Assembly: GCA_039090855.1 (NCBI GenBank) | Contig: CM077002.1 | Coordinates: forward strand, 85,006,194-85,070,193 | Source of the DNA: Macrothele yani | Taxonomy: Eukaryota; Arthropoda; Arachnida; Araneae; Macrothelidae | Direction: 5' to 3' | DNA length: 64,000 nt | Translations under genes and position numbers: made by a program | Shown here: positions 46,801-58,375 of the stretch, one piece after another | Layout of the letters: the number at the start of each line of letters is the position of its first letter | How positions within the stretch are numbered: position 1 is the first letter of the stretch | Notes under the pieces: generated by a model | What the model was told of the DNA's origin: nothing | What the model saw: the letters and a program-made list of their open reading frames with translations, nothing else | The model's database searches: none

Positions 46801-47043
46801 AGTAACCACTATTTGGTGAACTCCTTTAACTTCACTTGAAGAACTGGTTGGAGCAAATCTTATGCATGTTTGATGTAATCCTAAGTCACTACTAAGATTC
46901 TGGAGTTTTTTAGTGCTTGAGTGTTGTAGAATCACATGAAAGGTGTTAAAATATAGACTTCAGAGACTGTCTTAGTAAAAATACTGACTTTTATAGACTA
47001 ATGCTAAAATTTATAAACTAATATAGACTAGTTGGGAGCCATG
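43865..47043 (-). mobile_element. hAT transposon nested in LINE
   Basis: The left end reads CAGAGCTCAAAACAA; the right end, reverse complemented, reads CATGGCTCCCAACTA. These are diverged hAT-type short terminal repeats. The LINE frame stops at GKKVV (AAGTTGTT) and resumes after the element at TTTTTTTT-ATTACC with FVDLEKAHDQVNR, so the element occupies a precise gap. The 8 bases on either side (AAGTTGTT and TTTTTTTT) match only in part, so the TSD is unproven. The 3.18-kb length is right for hAT. Subterminal TATAGACTAA-type repeats occur at both ends. Confidence 0.78.
44679..46935 (-). pseudogene. hAT transposase relic with lysine/glutamate-rich tail
   Basis: From N to C on the minus strand: a short N-terminal piece (46935-46744). 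Then SPTKVACYLTDAIGPYFETEMLEEAFNEYYLLSCICETANEKGKKKL (46630-46490), the first catalytic region. Then VSWHLKTSFLSI and LMQKLIMLESNGPNANTKVW (46450-46290), where the D-G-P-N motif of hATs reads SNGPN, so its Asp is lost. Later fragments around 45477-45025 include VPIPQKLIASAQLAYKSHNQYLEQLRLLKE. The C-terminal tail is a charged coiled-coil (EKMEKEIEKKKKVIKKMSQR) ending near 44685. An oligo-A run of about 26 bases at 45872-45897 interrupts it. The same tail type occurs in 63302-64000. Confidence 0.75.
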
Positions 47044-48290
47044 TTTTTTTTATTACCTTTGTAGATTTGGAGAAAGCTCATGACCAAGTTAACAGGGTGC
47101 TACACTGGAAAGTCTTGGAATAGTTTAGATTTTGGCTAACTGTAATTCATTATACAGTGTTTTAGCCTTGAATAATTATGACATAACTGGGAATCTATTG
47201 TGAATGTGTGAAGGTTATGTATTCTGACAGCAGAGCATGTGCACATGTGAATGGTATTTTATTAAAATGGTTTTCTAAACAAGGTTGTGTAAGGTCACCA
47301 CCATGGATGCTTGCTTGCATGATGCCAAAATAGATAGTACTGGTTTATGTCTTCGTACCTCCCATGTGCACAGGTTGCTGTGTGCGGAGAGCAAAACTAA
47401 GCGGCAGAGTATGCTGTTCTGGAAGTATGAAGTTTGTATGAAATTCAAACTTGGTATAAGTAAGTGAAAAACCAAAGCTATGGTTTCTGAGTGAGGAATT
47501 GTTGTTAGTACTGAATGCAAAATCAGACTAATTGGTACAGTGTTAGGCCATGTGAATGAATTTGTGTATTTAGGAAGCATGTTTGATAATGAAAACAGAT
47601 TAGATGGTGAAATCAACAGGTGGGTCAATTCAGCTTTGAAAGTCATAGCTGCATTTCATAGGACTGATGGGCTCTGGAAAAAGTCTTGAATGGCTATGCA
47701 TGAAAGTGCAACTGTTCCTACTCTGATGTTCAGTAGTGAAACCTGGGTACTGCAGAAGTGACACAGGGGTTGTTTGTTTGCTAGAGAGGTGCATTACTTA
47801 TATGGATGGAGTTCTGACGATCAACACATGTTCTGATCATGTGAGGAATGAAGGTGTGTAATATAAAGCAAAATGTTGTTAGTAGGGAGGCGACAAATAT
47901 TTTTATCTAGTCTGGCCAGGTTGAAAGAATGAGATGAGGTGATAACTAAGGGAATTCATGTAGTCCAAGAGACAGGAAAGAAAGGTAGAGGAAAACCATG
48001 AAAATCAAAGGAGGCCCAGATTTAAGAATGCGTTCAAGAGAAAAAAAGACAATGAGTATTAACTATATATGATCTTGCATATGACGTGTGGACATCAGCA
48101 AAGCCTGAGTTATAAGCCAAGATCATTGTAAATGGAGACGTTTCATTTATGTCTTCGTACCTCCATACAGAAAGTAAAATACGACATTATCAGTAACTAT
48201 GATTTGTCAGTTTATCTTTCTTTGAGGAGCTAATCTCTAAATCACAGAGAACATCTTAATGATATGTGTGTATGTAGTGATTAATAATGT
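47044..48290 (+). pseudogene. LINE reverse transcriptase and 3' region, after hAT
   Basis: Begins with FVDLEKAHDQVNRVLHWKVLE (RT motif A region), which directly continues the LINE frame cut at 43864. SRACAHVNGILLKW follows (about 47225), then GCVRSPPW. The catalytic FADD-type box is not readable. The tail has pieces similar to the copy at 16712 (RFKNAFKRKK next to 48020-48050). Many stops are present. The antisense ORF at 47275-47646 is a shadow. Confidence 0.8.
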
Positions 48291-51200
48291 GCTCCACATA
48301 TATATGCAGTACATCTGTCCATATATTCATGTCACATGACACCACAGCCTATGAATTGCTTGATATGCACAAGGCAAAAAAGGTATATACATTTTAAAAT
48401 TCATTGTTTAAGAATAGCAACCATCTAAGTCACTTTAACCATCAGTTTTTTCATGTGTAAGTAAGTGTGTGTGTGCAAAAATATATACAGAGACAGTATA
48501 TTGTAAGAAATTGGTTTTATCATGTTCCTGTCTTGCTTAATTCTAAATAAAAGAACATTAGCATCATTATCTTTCAAAGCATTGAAGTTGCCTTTCTGAA
48601 ATAAAATATAACTTCAAGAGATCTGTTACATTCAAATTATCATTAGACAATGTCATGGAATAAATATAGCACACTGGAGTTTATGAGGTCAAAAACTGTG
48701 ATTACATATTTACTGGTGAAAGTACTCTGGCCTCTTCAGTTTTAGAACCTAAATTTGTTTGTTAATGTACATGATAATATCTTAACTTTGTTTCATTAGT
48801 ACTATTTGTTGAAGAGCTGACTGCTTGAAAAGCTAAAGCTGCCATTATATTCACTAAGTTTGCAAATCAGAATTAAAATTTCCATTCACAACAATACAAA
48901 CACATGTAAATGGTTCGGGTTTGTGGATCACACAGTCAAAATACAAGTCTTTAAATTTATTGCACAAAAAATGAAGCAGGTTAATTTTCAGAGATGATAT
49001 TTATTTGCAAAATGTTTCTAAAGAGCAACACATATTTCTATAAAGTAAGGAATATATTTTTAATATATTTCCTTTTTTGAAAGGAGAATGCAATTTTCAC
49101 ATTGTGTTAGGCTTTACTATTATGTTTCCAGCTATATTATGTTTGTCATGTAAACACACACAGGTTTGTTTGTGTTCTCATTTAAAAAATTACTATGGCA
49201 CACTTTTACAAAATGTGAAAAAAAAAAAGCAAGTAGACAATGGTAATTTTAAAATTTTGTGCCAATTTTTTTCAAATGACAAAATGTGTGTTAAAGATTT
49301 TAGGTGAAGTTCTCACTTTTATGTCTGTTTCCATCGAAAGCACAATCAAAGTCAATTTCAACAAACACAGAGGTTCAAGTTTACTGAAATTAATACAATG
49401 GTTTTGGTGTTAATTTTCACAAGCATAAATAATCCTCTGAAATTCTTGCGGGAGTTCAACCTACAGGTGAATGCTGCTTGCATCTTAGACGGGCTGGAAA
49501 TCATGTCATTATTACTGAAAAATTACTGTCACTGTTATGACCAGTGACAAAAAGTAACAGTTTCAAAATCACTGTTAAAGCTGTCACCATTAGCCATGCC
49601 ATGATCACTGCAATGCTTGGGGAACAAACAGGTACCAAATCACTGTTACCATGTCACTGTTTCGGTCCAATTCAGCCTTGAGCATGCTCTACGATAAATA
49701 TCTTCTCAATATGAGAGTTTTACCTTGAGGTCTTCTCACTGCTGAAGATGAGCCGAGTGAGATTGTTACCACCCTAATCCCATGGCGGCAAATGAAAGCT
49801 GTAGATGAAAAACAAATCATGCACAATATATATATCTCCTTTCAGTATTGATTCTTTGCTTTGTTCCTGCCTTGTATCATATCCAATAAAAACTATGATT
49901 TTGTCACTGTTACAAGTAAGATGGCAACTTGCCATCCCCCCTTCACCAACGGCAATTTTGTCACTGTTTAAAGTAACCATTACTTCTGCACAACTGCAAC
50001 TGGTAAATCAATGTTAAGCCCACCTCTACTGTGTATGCTTAGTAAGAAGTTAGCAATAGCAAAAGTTGCACAACATTTCTGCAGTAAATCTTACCCCTCC
50101 ACTGCTGCTTTGAACTCTGTCCATGTCAGTTATCAGACTGCTACAACTGCCAATGCACTGTATTAATGTATATATAACTACGATACACCGGCTTGAATAT
50201 TTTGTTTTTTCATATAACTACGAGTAGTGGTGGGACGAGAAAGAAAACAAGATGAAATGGAAGTTAGGAATATAATTCTCTTAAAAATAGAACAAAACAT
50301 TTTAAAAACTACACTTTGGAAAAAAAGCATGAAAACAAATTAAAAATGAACAAAATAAATACTCACCCAATATAATTTTTTCAGGGCATATGAGCAAATG
50401 AAAATTAAAGAACTATAACTACCTATAGCTACTTGTTCCTAGTCATTCCCCACTCAACTTTCCATGAAAAATTTTACAAAAAGTTACAAAAATTATAATT
50501 TGGGGAATGGAAGACATATTATAAGGCAAACAAGTGAAACTTTAACAGTGTAAGAAGCCACCTGGAGATATTTTAAAGCATGGGGAAATATTTCAGAAAC
50601 AATATCTCAGCTGGTTGTACAATATATGCAATTAAAAAAAAGTTTCTGGCTACAACCAATAGTGAAGCAGAAAAATATATGTATTTACAATATTTACTGA
50701 CTACATATGTTGTTGATTAATCATTTTTGATGTTTGGGAATTCAGATGCATGAAGATATTTTTAAAAAATCCAATTTTACAAAGCATATAGATATTTAAA
50801 AAAAAATCCAGTTTCACAAACAAGTTTTCTGGTGTACAGCTTGGAAACATCTTAAAATCAAACACATTAATAATGCTAAGACCACTGGCTTAAAAAATGC
50901 AATCTGTTCACAGTGCTTGGGCTAAAAATAAATAGATTTCAGAAAATGTTCAGCATTTTACACAATTTCATCCTTTATAAACAGATTTATGAGCCATCAA
51001 ATGCATAAACATTCTTTTCACATAAAAAATGTTATGCGTTTGATGTCTCATGATCTAAGCTGAAAAGATGCTGAAGAATTTCTACATCTTGTGATCAGTT
51101 AATACATACACCATATAGTATTATTAAGGTATCTGGCACTTAAAAATGGCTCTGTTCAAAAAAATATTGAAGCTAAATTTTCAAAGAGTAAAACACTGAT

Positions 51201-52639
51201 CAAAATATGCAAAATAATTTTTTGCATAAGTTTGTAACAACAAACTTTACAATGAGACTTCTGAGTAAATGCAAAAAATAAGTGAATTAATTAAAACAGA
51301 GACTTGAATAAAAGCTGGTTCTTCATCAATACAGAAAGTATATAAATACTGATAAACAGTAAGAAAACATTAAACCATTGTTCAGTCACAGCACGAACAC
51401 AAAGAATGTACATAATTAAATATATGCAATATGTTCAGCTTTAAAAAATATTAAAAAGATGAAATATGTTAATATTCTTCATTTTGCAGATTAAATATTT
51501 TTTTCTGCTGCAGATACTTTTATATTGCATCTTTTGATCTGTTAGGCATAGTTAACAGCATCTGCTTTTCTGTGGTAAGTAGAAACAAAATACGTAAATT
51601 TTATTTTTATTTTATGGATATTATTAGGGTGACTTTTGATCAGTTGTGAAATTTTAGAGTTGTACTCCGAGCAGTTTGTGGGACAGACTCAAGGGAGCAG
51701 GTGTTAAAAATGCCCTGCACACACTTCCTTCGAGTCAGTCCCAATGGGTTGGAGTACAAAAAAAAAAAAAAAATATGACTGATAATGAAAAATCATCCTA
51801 ATAATCCCAGTAAAATCAAAATTAATTTATAATATTGTTACTAGTGTCTGTCATGACTTAAATATTTAAGCTTACTGTGTGCATGTGTTTCCTTAATGCT
51901 CATCACTTCTATATGAGTTGGACTTATTTACAGATTTTTTTGTACCTTCATCATGTAATCTTTCTCTACTTACAAAATAGCATAATCTAAAACAAAATCT
52001 ATTCCAGAACAGCACTCAAACACTTCAGCTCCAAAAAACACAGCAAAATTGTAAATTTCAAACCCCTTTAGGATCACCTGCAAAAGGCAGTGTTTAAATA
52101 CTCTAGTCTTCTCGGTAATAAAACTTGACACCCAAATATCAGGTAAAATCACCATATGATTTGCAATATATCAACATGAGCAAAGGGCCAGCACATCTTT
52201 TTTTTTTTTTCTTTTTCTTACAAGACCCCTTTTGAAGTTGCATTTTGCTTTGGACAACATCATCCAGTGTGATACTAAGTCAAACAACATTTATTTTCCC
52301 CATAGACATGCTTTTAATTAATCATATTTCAGTGGTCAAAAATTTTACTGCCATACAACATAACCCATGCTGCCAATTTTTATCCACATATAAAACATAT
52401 CTATTATGAGGTCGTATACTGTCGATATGATCTCTTTCTAAAGAAATTCTAAGTAATGGCATTCTGTAAAAGAACATTTCAAGCTGTTTGTAGAGCAGAT
52501 GTTACATGCACATTTTTCATTCTAGTCAACTTTACTGTAATAACCTTTGTTTGTTTTATGACCTGAATACATGTACACAACCGCATGTATCACAGAAACC
52601 AATAGGAAGCAAATCCTCAAAAGAATTCATCCTTCACAA
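48291..52639. other. AT-rich intergenic sequence, no gene seen
   Basis: No coding family recognised. A possible non-autonomous DNA element at about 49540-50035 is listed separately. Oligo-A runs and TA-rich stretches occur. Confidence 0.55.
49540..50035. mobile_element. possible non-autonomous hAT-like element
   Basis: Internal phrases TTTGTCACTGTT, AAGTAACCATTAC and GTGACAAAAAGTAACAG occur in inverted orientation near both ends, and the right end reads CCCACCTCTACTG, whose reverse complement CAGTAGAGGTGGG resembles hAT terminal repeats. No matching left terminus was fixed. Confidence 0.3.
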
Positions 52640-52806
52640 ATACAGGACAGGCATATACACATCATTGTCGGCATATAAATGCCACACTTTTTACTATTTC
52701 CCATGCAACAATCCTCAAAAAACTTAAAAATTACATTGGCCTGGAATGGGCATCAAACACGCAACTTCTGATTTACGTCCAAGCATGCTACCATTACACC
52801 ACCCAA
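52640..52806 (-). mobile_element. second SINE-like family, tRNA-like head, copy A
   Basis: On the minus strand the head (52806 to about 52735) has a tRNA-like A-box (TGGTGTAATGGTAGC) and a B-box-like GTTTGATGCCC. The body follows: AATGTAATTTTTAAGTTTTT, then CATGGGAAATAG and TATATGCCGACAATGATG. A tRNA gene is unlikely because the acceptor stem does not pair and no discriminator or terminator is in place. Confidence 0.6.
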
Positions 52807-52847
52807 GACAATGAAGTTCCAAACAACATGAAAGACATATAAGTATC

Positions 52848-53042
52848 ATTGTCAGTACACAAAAGTTACACTTTTCTGTTTCCCCTGTTGCCATCCTTCA
52901 GAAAACCTGAAAACATAAATCAGGAGTTTGATTCCCATTCCAGGGTGATGTAATTTTTGAGTTTTCTGAAGGATGGCTACATGGGAAACGGTATAAAGTA
53001 GGATATCTATATGCTGACAATGAACTGAATGTATGTTTTCCA
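52848..53042. mobile_element. second SINE-like family, two copies head to head
   Basis: 52848-52912 is the body in minus orientation; 52913-53042 is head remnant plus body in plus orientation (CAGGAGTTTGATTCCCATTC, then AATTTTTGAGTTTTCTGAAG, then TATGCTGACAATGAA). Each matches copy A. Together they form an inverted repeat centred near 52912 with arms of about 45-60 bp. Confidence 0.6.
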
Positions 53043-55969
53043 TATCGCTGCAGCTGAGTGCAACATTTCATGGTGATCGGCTGTGTGCAGCCAAATAATA
53101 CCTTCTACAGAACAATCCTGAAAAATAACCATTGACTTTAATCAAACTTCTTTCTATGACTTATAAATTCTCTACTAACAAGACTAAATGCTTTATTTTG
53201 CTGCTCATAATATGCATTAATTTTTATGAAACACAATGAACAAAATAAGACTTGTTAACTCAAATTGTATAAACTAACCACTGACAGCACTGAGGTGGAA
53301 GTCTGATGGCATTACTCAAATAAGATTTAAAAAAAATGAACAATTACTCAAGGAAGGATGATGGATCAACAGAAACAAATAATTAAGAGAATTATGATCG
53401 TCCAATTAATGCAATGACAGAGTGCAAATGAGTAAAGTTTGGTATTGTATCACACTTCACATTTTTGTTTATAACATAAAACAAAGAATTTATCAGAAGT
53501 GAACACCATATTAAAAATTTTAATCTCAGGAGTGAGATAAATCACACTGTAAATAGTCAAAAACTTAATGAATTAATTGGTTCAGTAACCATTCTCAAAG
53601 TAGACTACTTTCAAATTCAACAATTTCTTCAAGGTTCAACAACGCCAGGCACTAAAGTTTCAATCATTGCAAATATTTTGTATGTTTGTGTGTGTGTGTG
53701 TGTGTGCATGGATGTCTGTTATAAAAACTGCAACTAACAGAGAAGCATGACAGGGGAAAAAAAAAACTATTCTGAAATAAAAATCACTAAAATTAAAATT
53801 GCAATGAAACTTTTACTTAATATTCCTTTATCACAATTTTCACAATAAGACTTAAAATGGAATGATCAGCAATACACATGATGCATTACAAAATATTGTT
53901 CAACAGGGGAAAGGGGAGGGGGTTGAAAGAGTGAATTAAGATAACAATAAGCTTTTTACTTAACCTCTACCATATGACTTGATGATTGGGATTTTTAAAA
54001 ATGATCTCACGATAACGTTACCTTATATTTTAAACAAACTGTCACACAGGGGCAAAAGAGAATGATTGAAAAAAAAAAGAAAAGAAAAAGGAATGAAATT
54101 TGTGTCAAAGAAAATCTGCTTATAAACAAACTACTTTCCCCCACAAGAAAACAAATAATGGTTAGTATAGCTAAAATTCCCAACAAGTTCTACACCTTAA
54201 ACCTTCAATTTGCTAGGACTGAGCACTTGCATGGCTTAGCTTCATTCCTCCACTTCCATGTGGAACATAATTCCAGTATTTACAATAACAAGAAACAGTA
54301 AACCACTTTGATAAAGCATAACAATCAGTAATTTTCAACGAAACCATGGTACTGAACAATGATAGATTCTCAAGGTAAAAAATTAAAAAAGCACATCTGC
54401 TTCAGTAACTGACAAAGGAAATGGTATGATGAATATGAATCGCATATTATTTGAATACGTTAGTTATGCTGCTAATCACACACATGGAGTTTGAACATTC
54501 TACTCCAGTACATACATATCAACAGCTGCAACATTTATAAGATCAACACTAATGATGATAATTTATTTTACAATATGAATACAGTCATGGTTTTTCACTA
54601 AGCCATGATAAAATTTGGTATCTAATTATTTATCGTTTTCGCCTACAGGTGCGCTTGTGCTCTTTGTGCCAGTGTACTTGTTGGCATTCAACGCTACAGT
54701 AAGAGGTGTTCCAGCAGCAATGATAAATAGCTTCAGCCTCACAGTTGTAACACTAAAACAAACAAGCAACATTTTTTCAAGTCCATATATACCATTCTAA
54801 AAAAATCAAGTTACAAGCATAACAAAACATGTTTTCAACACTTTAAAAAATTATGTCTTACAAGTTAACATTTACTTAAGTTTTTGGCTTCTGGCATACA
54901 TTAAAAATATCAACATTAAACTGAAATGAAACACCAAAGGGCAAAAAATTAAATGTAATGATAGGTTTTTCTCCATTCCATGCCGTTCTCACCTCAGTGT
55001 TTAGGATCTCAAGGTTCGATATATTGATGTAAATAGTCAAACAAGATGAAAATTTTGAAGAACCACTGTAAAGAACAAATTTTCACAATAAATTCTATAA
55101 AACTGCATGAGGTCTTCCAGCTCTCATTTTAAAAGCACAAATAAGATGTCCAATGAAAAAAACAGACTACAGCATGACTGCCAGATAGCAGTATGTAGCT
55201 GTTGTTAGCTTCACTGTGCACATGTGCAGAGAAAAAGAGGACATGTGGCTTTGTTCTCAGTGGTTATTAATTACCTTAAGGAGACACTGTACCCTGAATA
55301 TTAAAAGATAAATATCCACATACACATCTTCACACTTCCAATTACTATGCCTCCAATTTTATTCCACCACTGTAAATTAATAAAGGACCTGAATTCAGTA
55401 AAGCCTCTGGTCTAGTCTGCACATTTTCTATTGTACTGAAATTTGATGCATCATGTTATTTGTCCCAGTAGTCCTTTTTATAAGGAAACTTTTCAGCATG
55501 TTCAAAGCACTCCATTTTTTCATCAGGTCACATACACAGGAGGTTCTTAAAGGAACATGTTCTAATGAACTGCTCATTAATGCAGACACACTTCAGTCAC
55601 CCAATATCTTTCTTTTTTTCTTTCTGTGTATGTAAGATAGAAAGTCCTCACCATCACAACAAATCCAAGTAGTAGTTCTGCTTATGTAACACCTTCCATG
55701 CATTTTATATGCTTAGTTATTCATGTAGTTCTAATAAATATTAGGCTTATGCATACATTTCCAGCATTTTATGGTTGAATAGATGTACTTACACAAGCAG
55801 GTCACATTTAACCATCATCAAAGTACAGGGTGAGCCCAAACTCATTGTGTGCCTGGCAAAGACAATACACCTACAACAACTACAAGTGTACCTGCTACAA
55901 TAAATGCTGGAAATGGCCCCCTCCTGAGTGTATACATGCATCTGAACATGTTCTCAAAGCTGCAGATTA
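53043..55969. other. AT-rich intergenic sequence, no gene seen
   Basis: Includes a (TG)n microsatellite near 53680-53706. Short ORFs at 54062-54301 and 54615-54800 have no family signature. Confidence 0.55.
53680..53706. repeat. (TG)n microsatellite
   Basis: About 27 bp of TG dinucleotides. Confidence 0.9.
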
Positions 55970-57330
55970 CACTGGTTTCCGTAAATTAAAATCAGGATAA
56001 TTAAAAAACTACTTGGTAAAATTCCATGAAAATCAGTAAAAAGATGCTTTAAATTGTAAATTATAGGTTAGGCAAAAAGCAAATCACAAAAACACTATTT
56101 AATATCAGAAAAATGGACTATACAGGAGCATGTAAAAAAAATAGGGTACAGGAACTCATTGGGGAAGTTGCTTCAATATGATGTGTGGTCAGCTCTAACA
56201 GTAATACAGGCCCAACAGCAATGTTCCATGCTCATTATGATGGTGTCAATTAACTCAGTAAGCAGTAATGCCCATTGTTCCTGCAAAGCAGTAGCCAGCT
56301 TCTGTAGGGTATTGGGAGGTGGATTGAGGGTAGCAATGAATCTCCCCAGTGCATCCCAAACATGTTCAATGTGGTTTAGATCCGGAGATCGAGCTGGCCA
56401 TTCCACACGGACAATGGTTCCATCCTCAAGGTATTTCTCCATGAGGTGCACTCTATGTGGTCTCACATCATCGTCCTGTAGGAGAAACGTTTTGCCTATT
56501 GCACGTGCATAAGGATGTACATATGGATGCAGGATATCATCTCTATATCTCTGTGCAGTCAGGTTACAACGTGGCAGGACATAGAAATTTGACCATCCGT
56601 GAAAGAGATCACTATGGTGGTTCCGCTCTTGAAACTGTATCTCAATTTGTCAGTGAAGAGTACAGACCGCCACTGACTTTCACTCCAGCTAATATGCATG
56701 CATGCCCGACTCAATCGCTTCCTCCTGTGCCGGGCAGTCAGGGGCACACAAATTGCTGGTCGTCGAGCATACAGACTTTCTTTGTGAAGCTGTCTGTGTA
56801 CAGTTGAAGCTGACATCAACCTTTCGGTACTGGCAGCAAGGGCAGATCTGAGCTGGGTTGGTGTCCTTTGTCTTCGTGTGGTTAACTGCAAATAATGGTA
56901 GTCAATGGCAGTTGTCCTTCTAGACACTGAATTTGTTCTTAGAAATACATTCCACAGCCTATGGATTACAGAAGGACTCACATTCAACCATCTGGCCACA
57001 TCTGTTTGATTCTGGCCTGCCTCCAGGCATCCAATGGCTTGCCATCACAACTCTTCTGGTAAATGATGTCTTAAACACATTCTTCACAATGGCTATCTCC
57101 AATTTTTTCAATTGCAATCTTAAACATGAAATCCTAGCACCTTGTGAAGCGTGCATTTTTATACTAGTGCCTGCTGACATCATAAGATTGCAGCACCACT
57201 ACTTTACATATGATATTCTGAGCTGGCAGTTGTTTTCATGTCACATATGCAAATTTGGAGTAATTCTGATTATTTCTGGCTGAGTTATCGGAAATTTTCT
57301 GTTTTTTTCCTTAATTTATAGAAACCAGTG
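55970..57330 (-). mobile_element. Tc1-like element, complete ends, decayed
   Basis: Terminal repeats: CACTGGTTTCCGTAAATTAA on the left and CACTGGTTTCTATAAATTAA on the right (reverse complement), both flanked by TA (55968-55969 and 57331-57332). The 1361-bp length is normal. The transposase lies on the minus strand. Confidence 0.92.
56173..57140 (-). pseudogene. Tc1-like transposase, DD34E, broken
   Basis: The N-terminal HTH is readable as AIGCLEAGQNQTDVARWLNVSPSVIHRLWNVF, crossing a frame change near 57000. The second HTH region is TPTQLRSALAASTERLMSAS and QLHKESLYARRPAICVPLTA. The first Asp is in VLFTDKLRYSF. A frameshift or deletion near 56540-56560 removes the beta-strand region. The second Asp is in LLQDDDVRPHRVH and the Glu in DLNHIEHVWDALG, 34 residues apart. 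The last part ends in a TAT codon followed by a stop, as in the element at 17630, and the sequences share LYARRP and ALGR motifs, so the two belong to the same lineage. The tail is complete. Confidence 0.88.
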
Positions 57331-57339
57331 TATTTCTCA

Positions 57340-57930
57340 CACTTGGGCTTCATGAGGTTGGCTCCAATGGATTGAGATCAGCTACACACATTCACCACAC
57401 AGGGAGTTGTAGAAACAATACCACCCCTTCTAAAGCAAAAATCCACGGAGTTCTTAATAGGTTGTGGGAAACATTCACCTGTATGACAACAAGAAGGTCA
57501 GTACTCCCTTTCTTACATAACTTTCCCTCGTTTTCTCTTTTCTTTACTTCGGGCAGTACAGAAGACTTCTCTCCGCTGGCCAGAACATGCAGAGTTGAGG
57601 TGGGAAGGAACACCAGGGCTAACACTTCAACGCAGCAGGGCAGCAGGTACTCTTCATGCCTCTCAAAGAGCAGTTTGGTGGAGTCACAGGGTCAGCGACA
57701 TCCGTACATCTTTAGTTGGGGACACACCTTCTTTCCCGGACTCTGCTGTTTGGGGTTATGGAAGAGCTCTTTCATCGGCGCGTGCGATCTCCAAGACTAC
57801 TACCAATGGTTGCATCATGTTATGGGCCTTTCTGTACCCGGCATCTTGTCCAGTGGAGCATGCATGCAACAAAGTAGAATTTCATGCGAGCTAAGAGAAC
57901 TGACAACAGCCTATAGCCCGAAAAAATAAT
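57340..57930 (+). CDS. GC-richer orphan ORF, unrecognised
   Basis: A 185-codon frame at 57372-57929 (MRSATHIHHTGSCRNNTTPS) lies in sequence of higher GC than its surroundings; a second plus frame at 57595-57894 overlaps it. The protein is Ser-rich, with no recognised motif, signal peptide or membrane span. It begins 40 bp after the Tc1 end. It is more likely part of an unidentified transposon than a host gene. Confidence 0.25.
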
Positions 57931-58154
57931 ATTGCCGCTCCTGTAAATTGGCAAGTGACCTGCAACACTTGGTCAGCCTGACCCCTCTTTTGCAGGCAAC
58001 ATAATTACGAATTCAGGTGGACTTGCAACTGCTGATCCTGGGTTCTACGAGGCACCATCCACCAAGTCTGAAACTGGGATTTAATTTTCAGCAGACTGAC
58101 AGTGGCAGGGCTGCCAGCCTATCACACCCAATAAAATAGTTGCTTTTATTTATA

Positions 58155-58222
58155 CTACTATTTAAACTACTATTTTTACCATTAGTAGCCACTAATGGTA
58201 AAAATAGTAGCTTAAATAGTAG
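58155..58222. repeat. 32-bp-arm inverted repeat
   Basis: Arms 58155-58186 and 58191-58222 are reverse complements with a single mismatch, separated by AGCC. The arms consist of CTACTATTT-like repeats. Function unknown; it may be the tip of a foldback element. Confidence 0.92.
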
Positions 58223-58375
58223 CCTTAACAACTTATGTTAATGACCAAAATAGTTGCCCAAAAAAGTGTACGAGTTTTAGAATGTAAGTGCTCCACACCA
58301 AAAAAAAAAAAAAAAACCACGGTGACAAAATTAGCACAAGTCCACATTTGGGGGGGGGGGGGAATTGCATATATA

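Larger units (their letters stand above)
41747..48290 (+). mobile_element. RTE-like LINE copy 2, split by a hAT and another insertion
   Basis: The same family as 1-2611, plus strand and much more decayed. The alignable LINE parts are 41747-42097, 42534-43864 and 47044-48290. They correspond in order to endonuclease N-terminus, endonuclease C-terminus plus linker plus RT start, and RT plus C-terminus plus 3' untranslated region. The first 5' bases seen match ATGAGAAAGAGATCTC at the start of the copy-1 endonuclease, so it is 5'-truncated. The 3' end shares GAGCTAATCTCTAAATCACA-type sequence with the fragment at 16712. Confidence 0.85.

Noticed and set aside
47275..47646. 123-residue minus-strand ORF
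   Set aside because: Lies antisense to LINE RT sequence that continues the interrupted frame on the plus strand.
52735..52806. tRNA gene on the minus strand
   Set aside because: Acceptor-stem pairing fails and the adjacent body is shared with other copies; better explained as a SINE-like element.
56159..56807. Plus-strand ORFs of 117 and 116 residues
   Set aside because: Antisense of the Tc1-like transposase on the minus strand.
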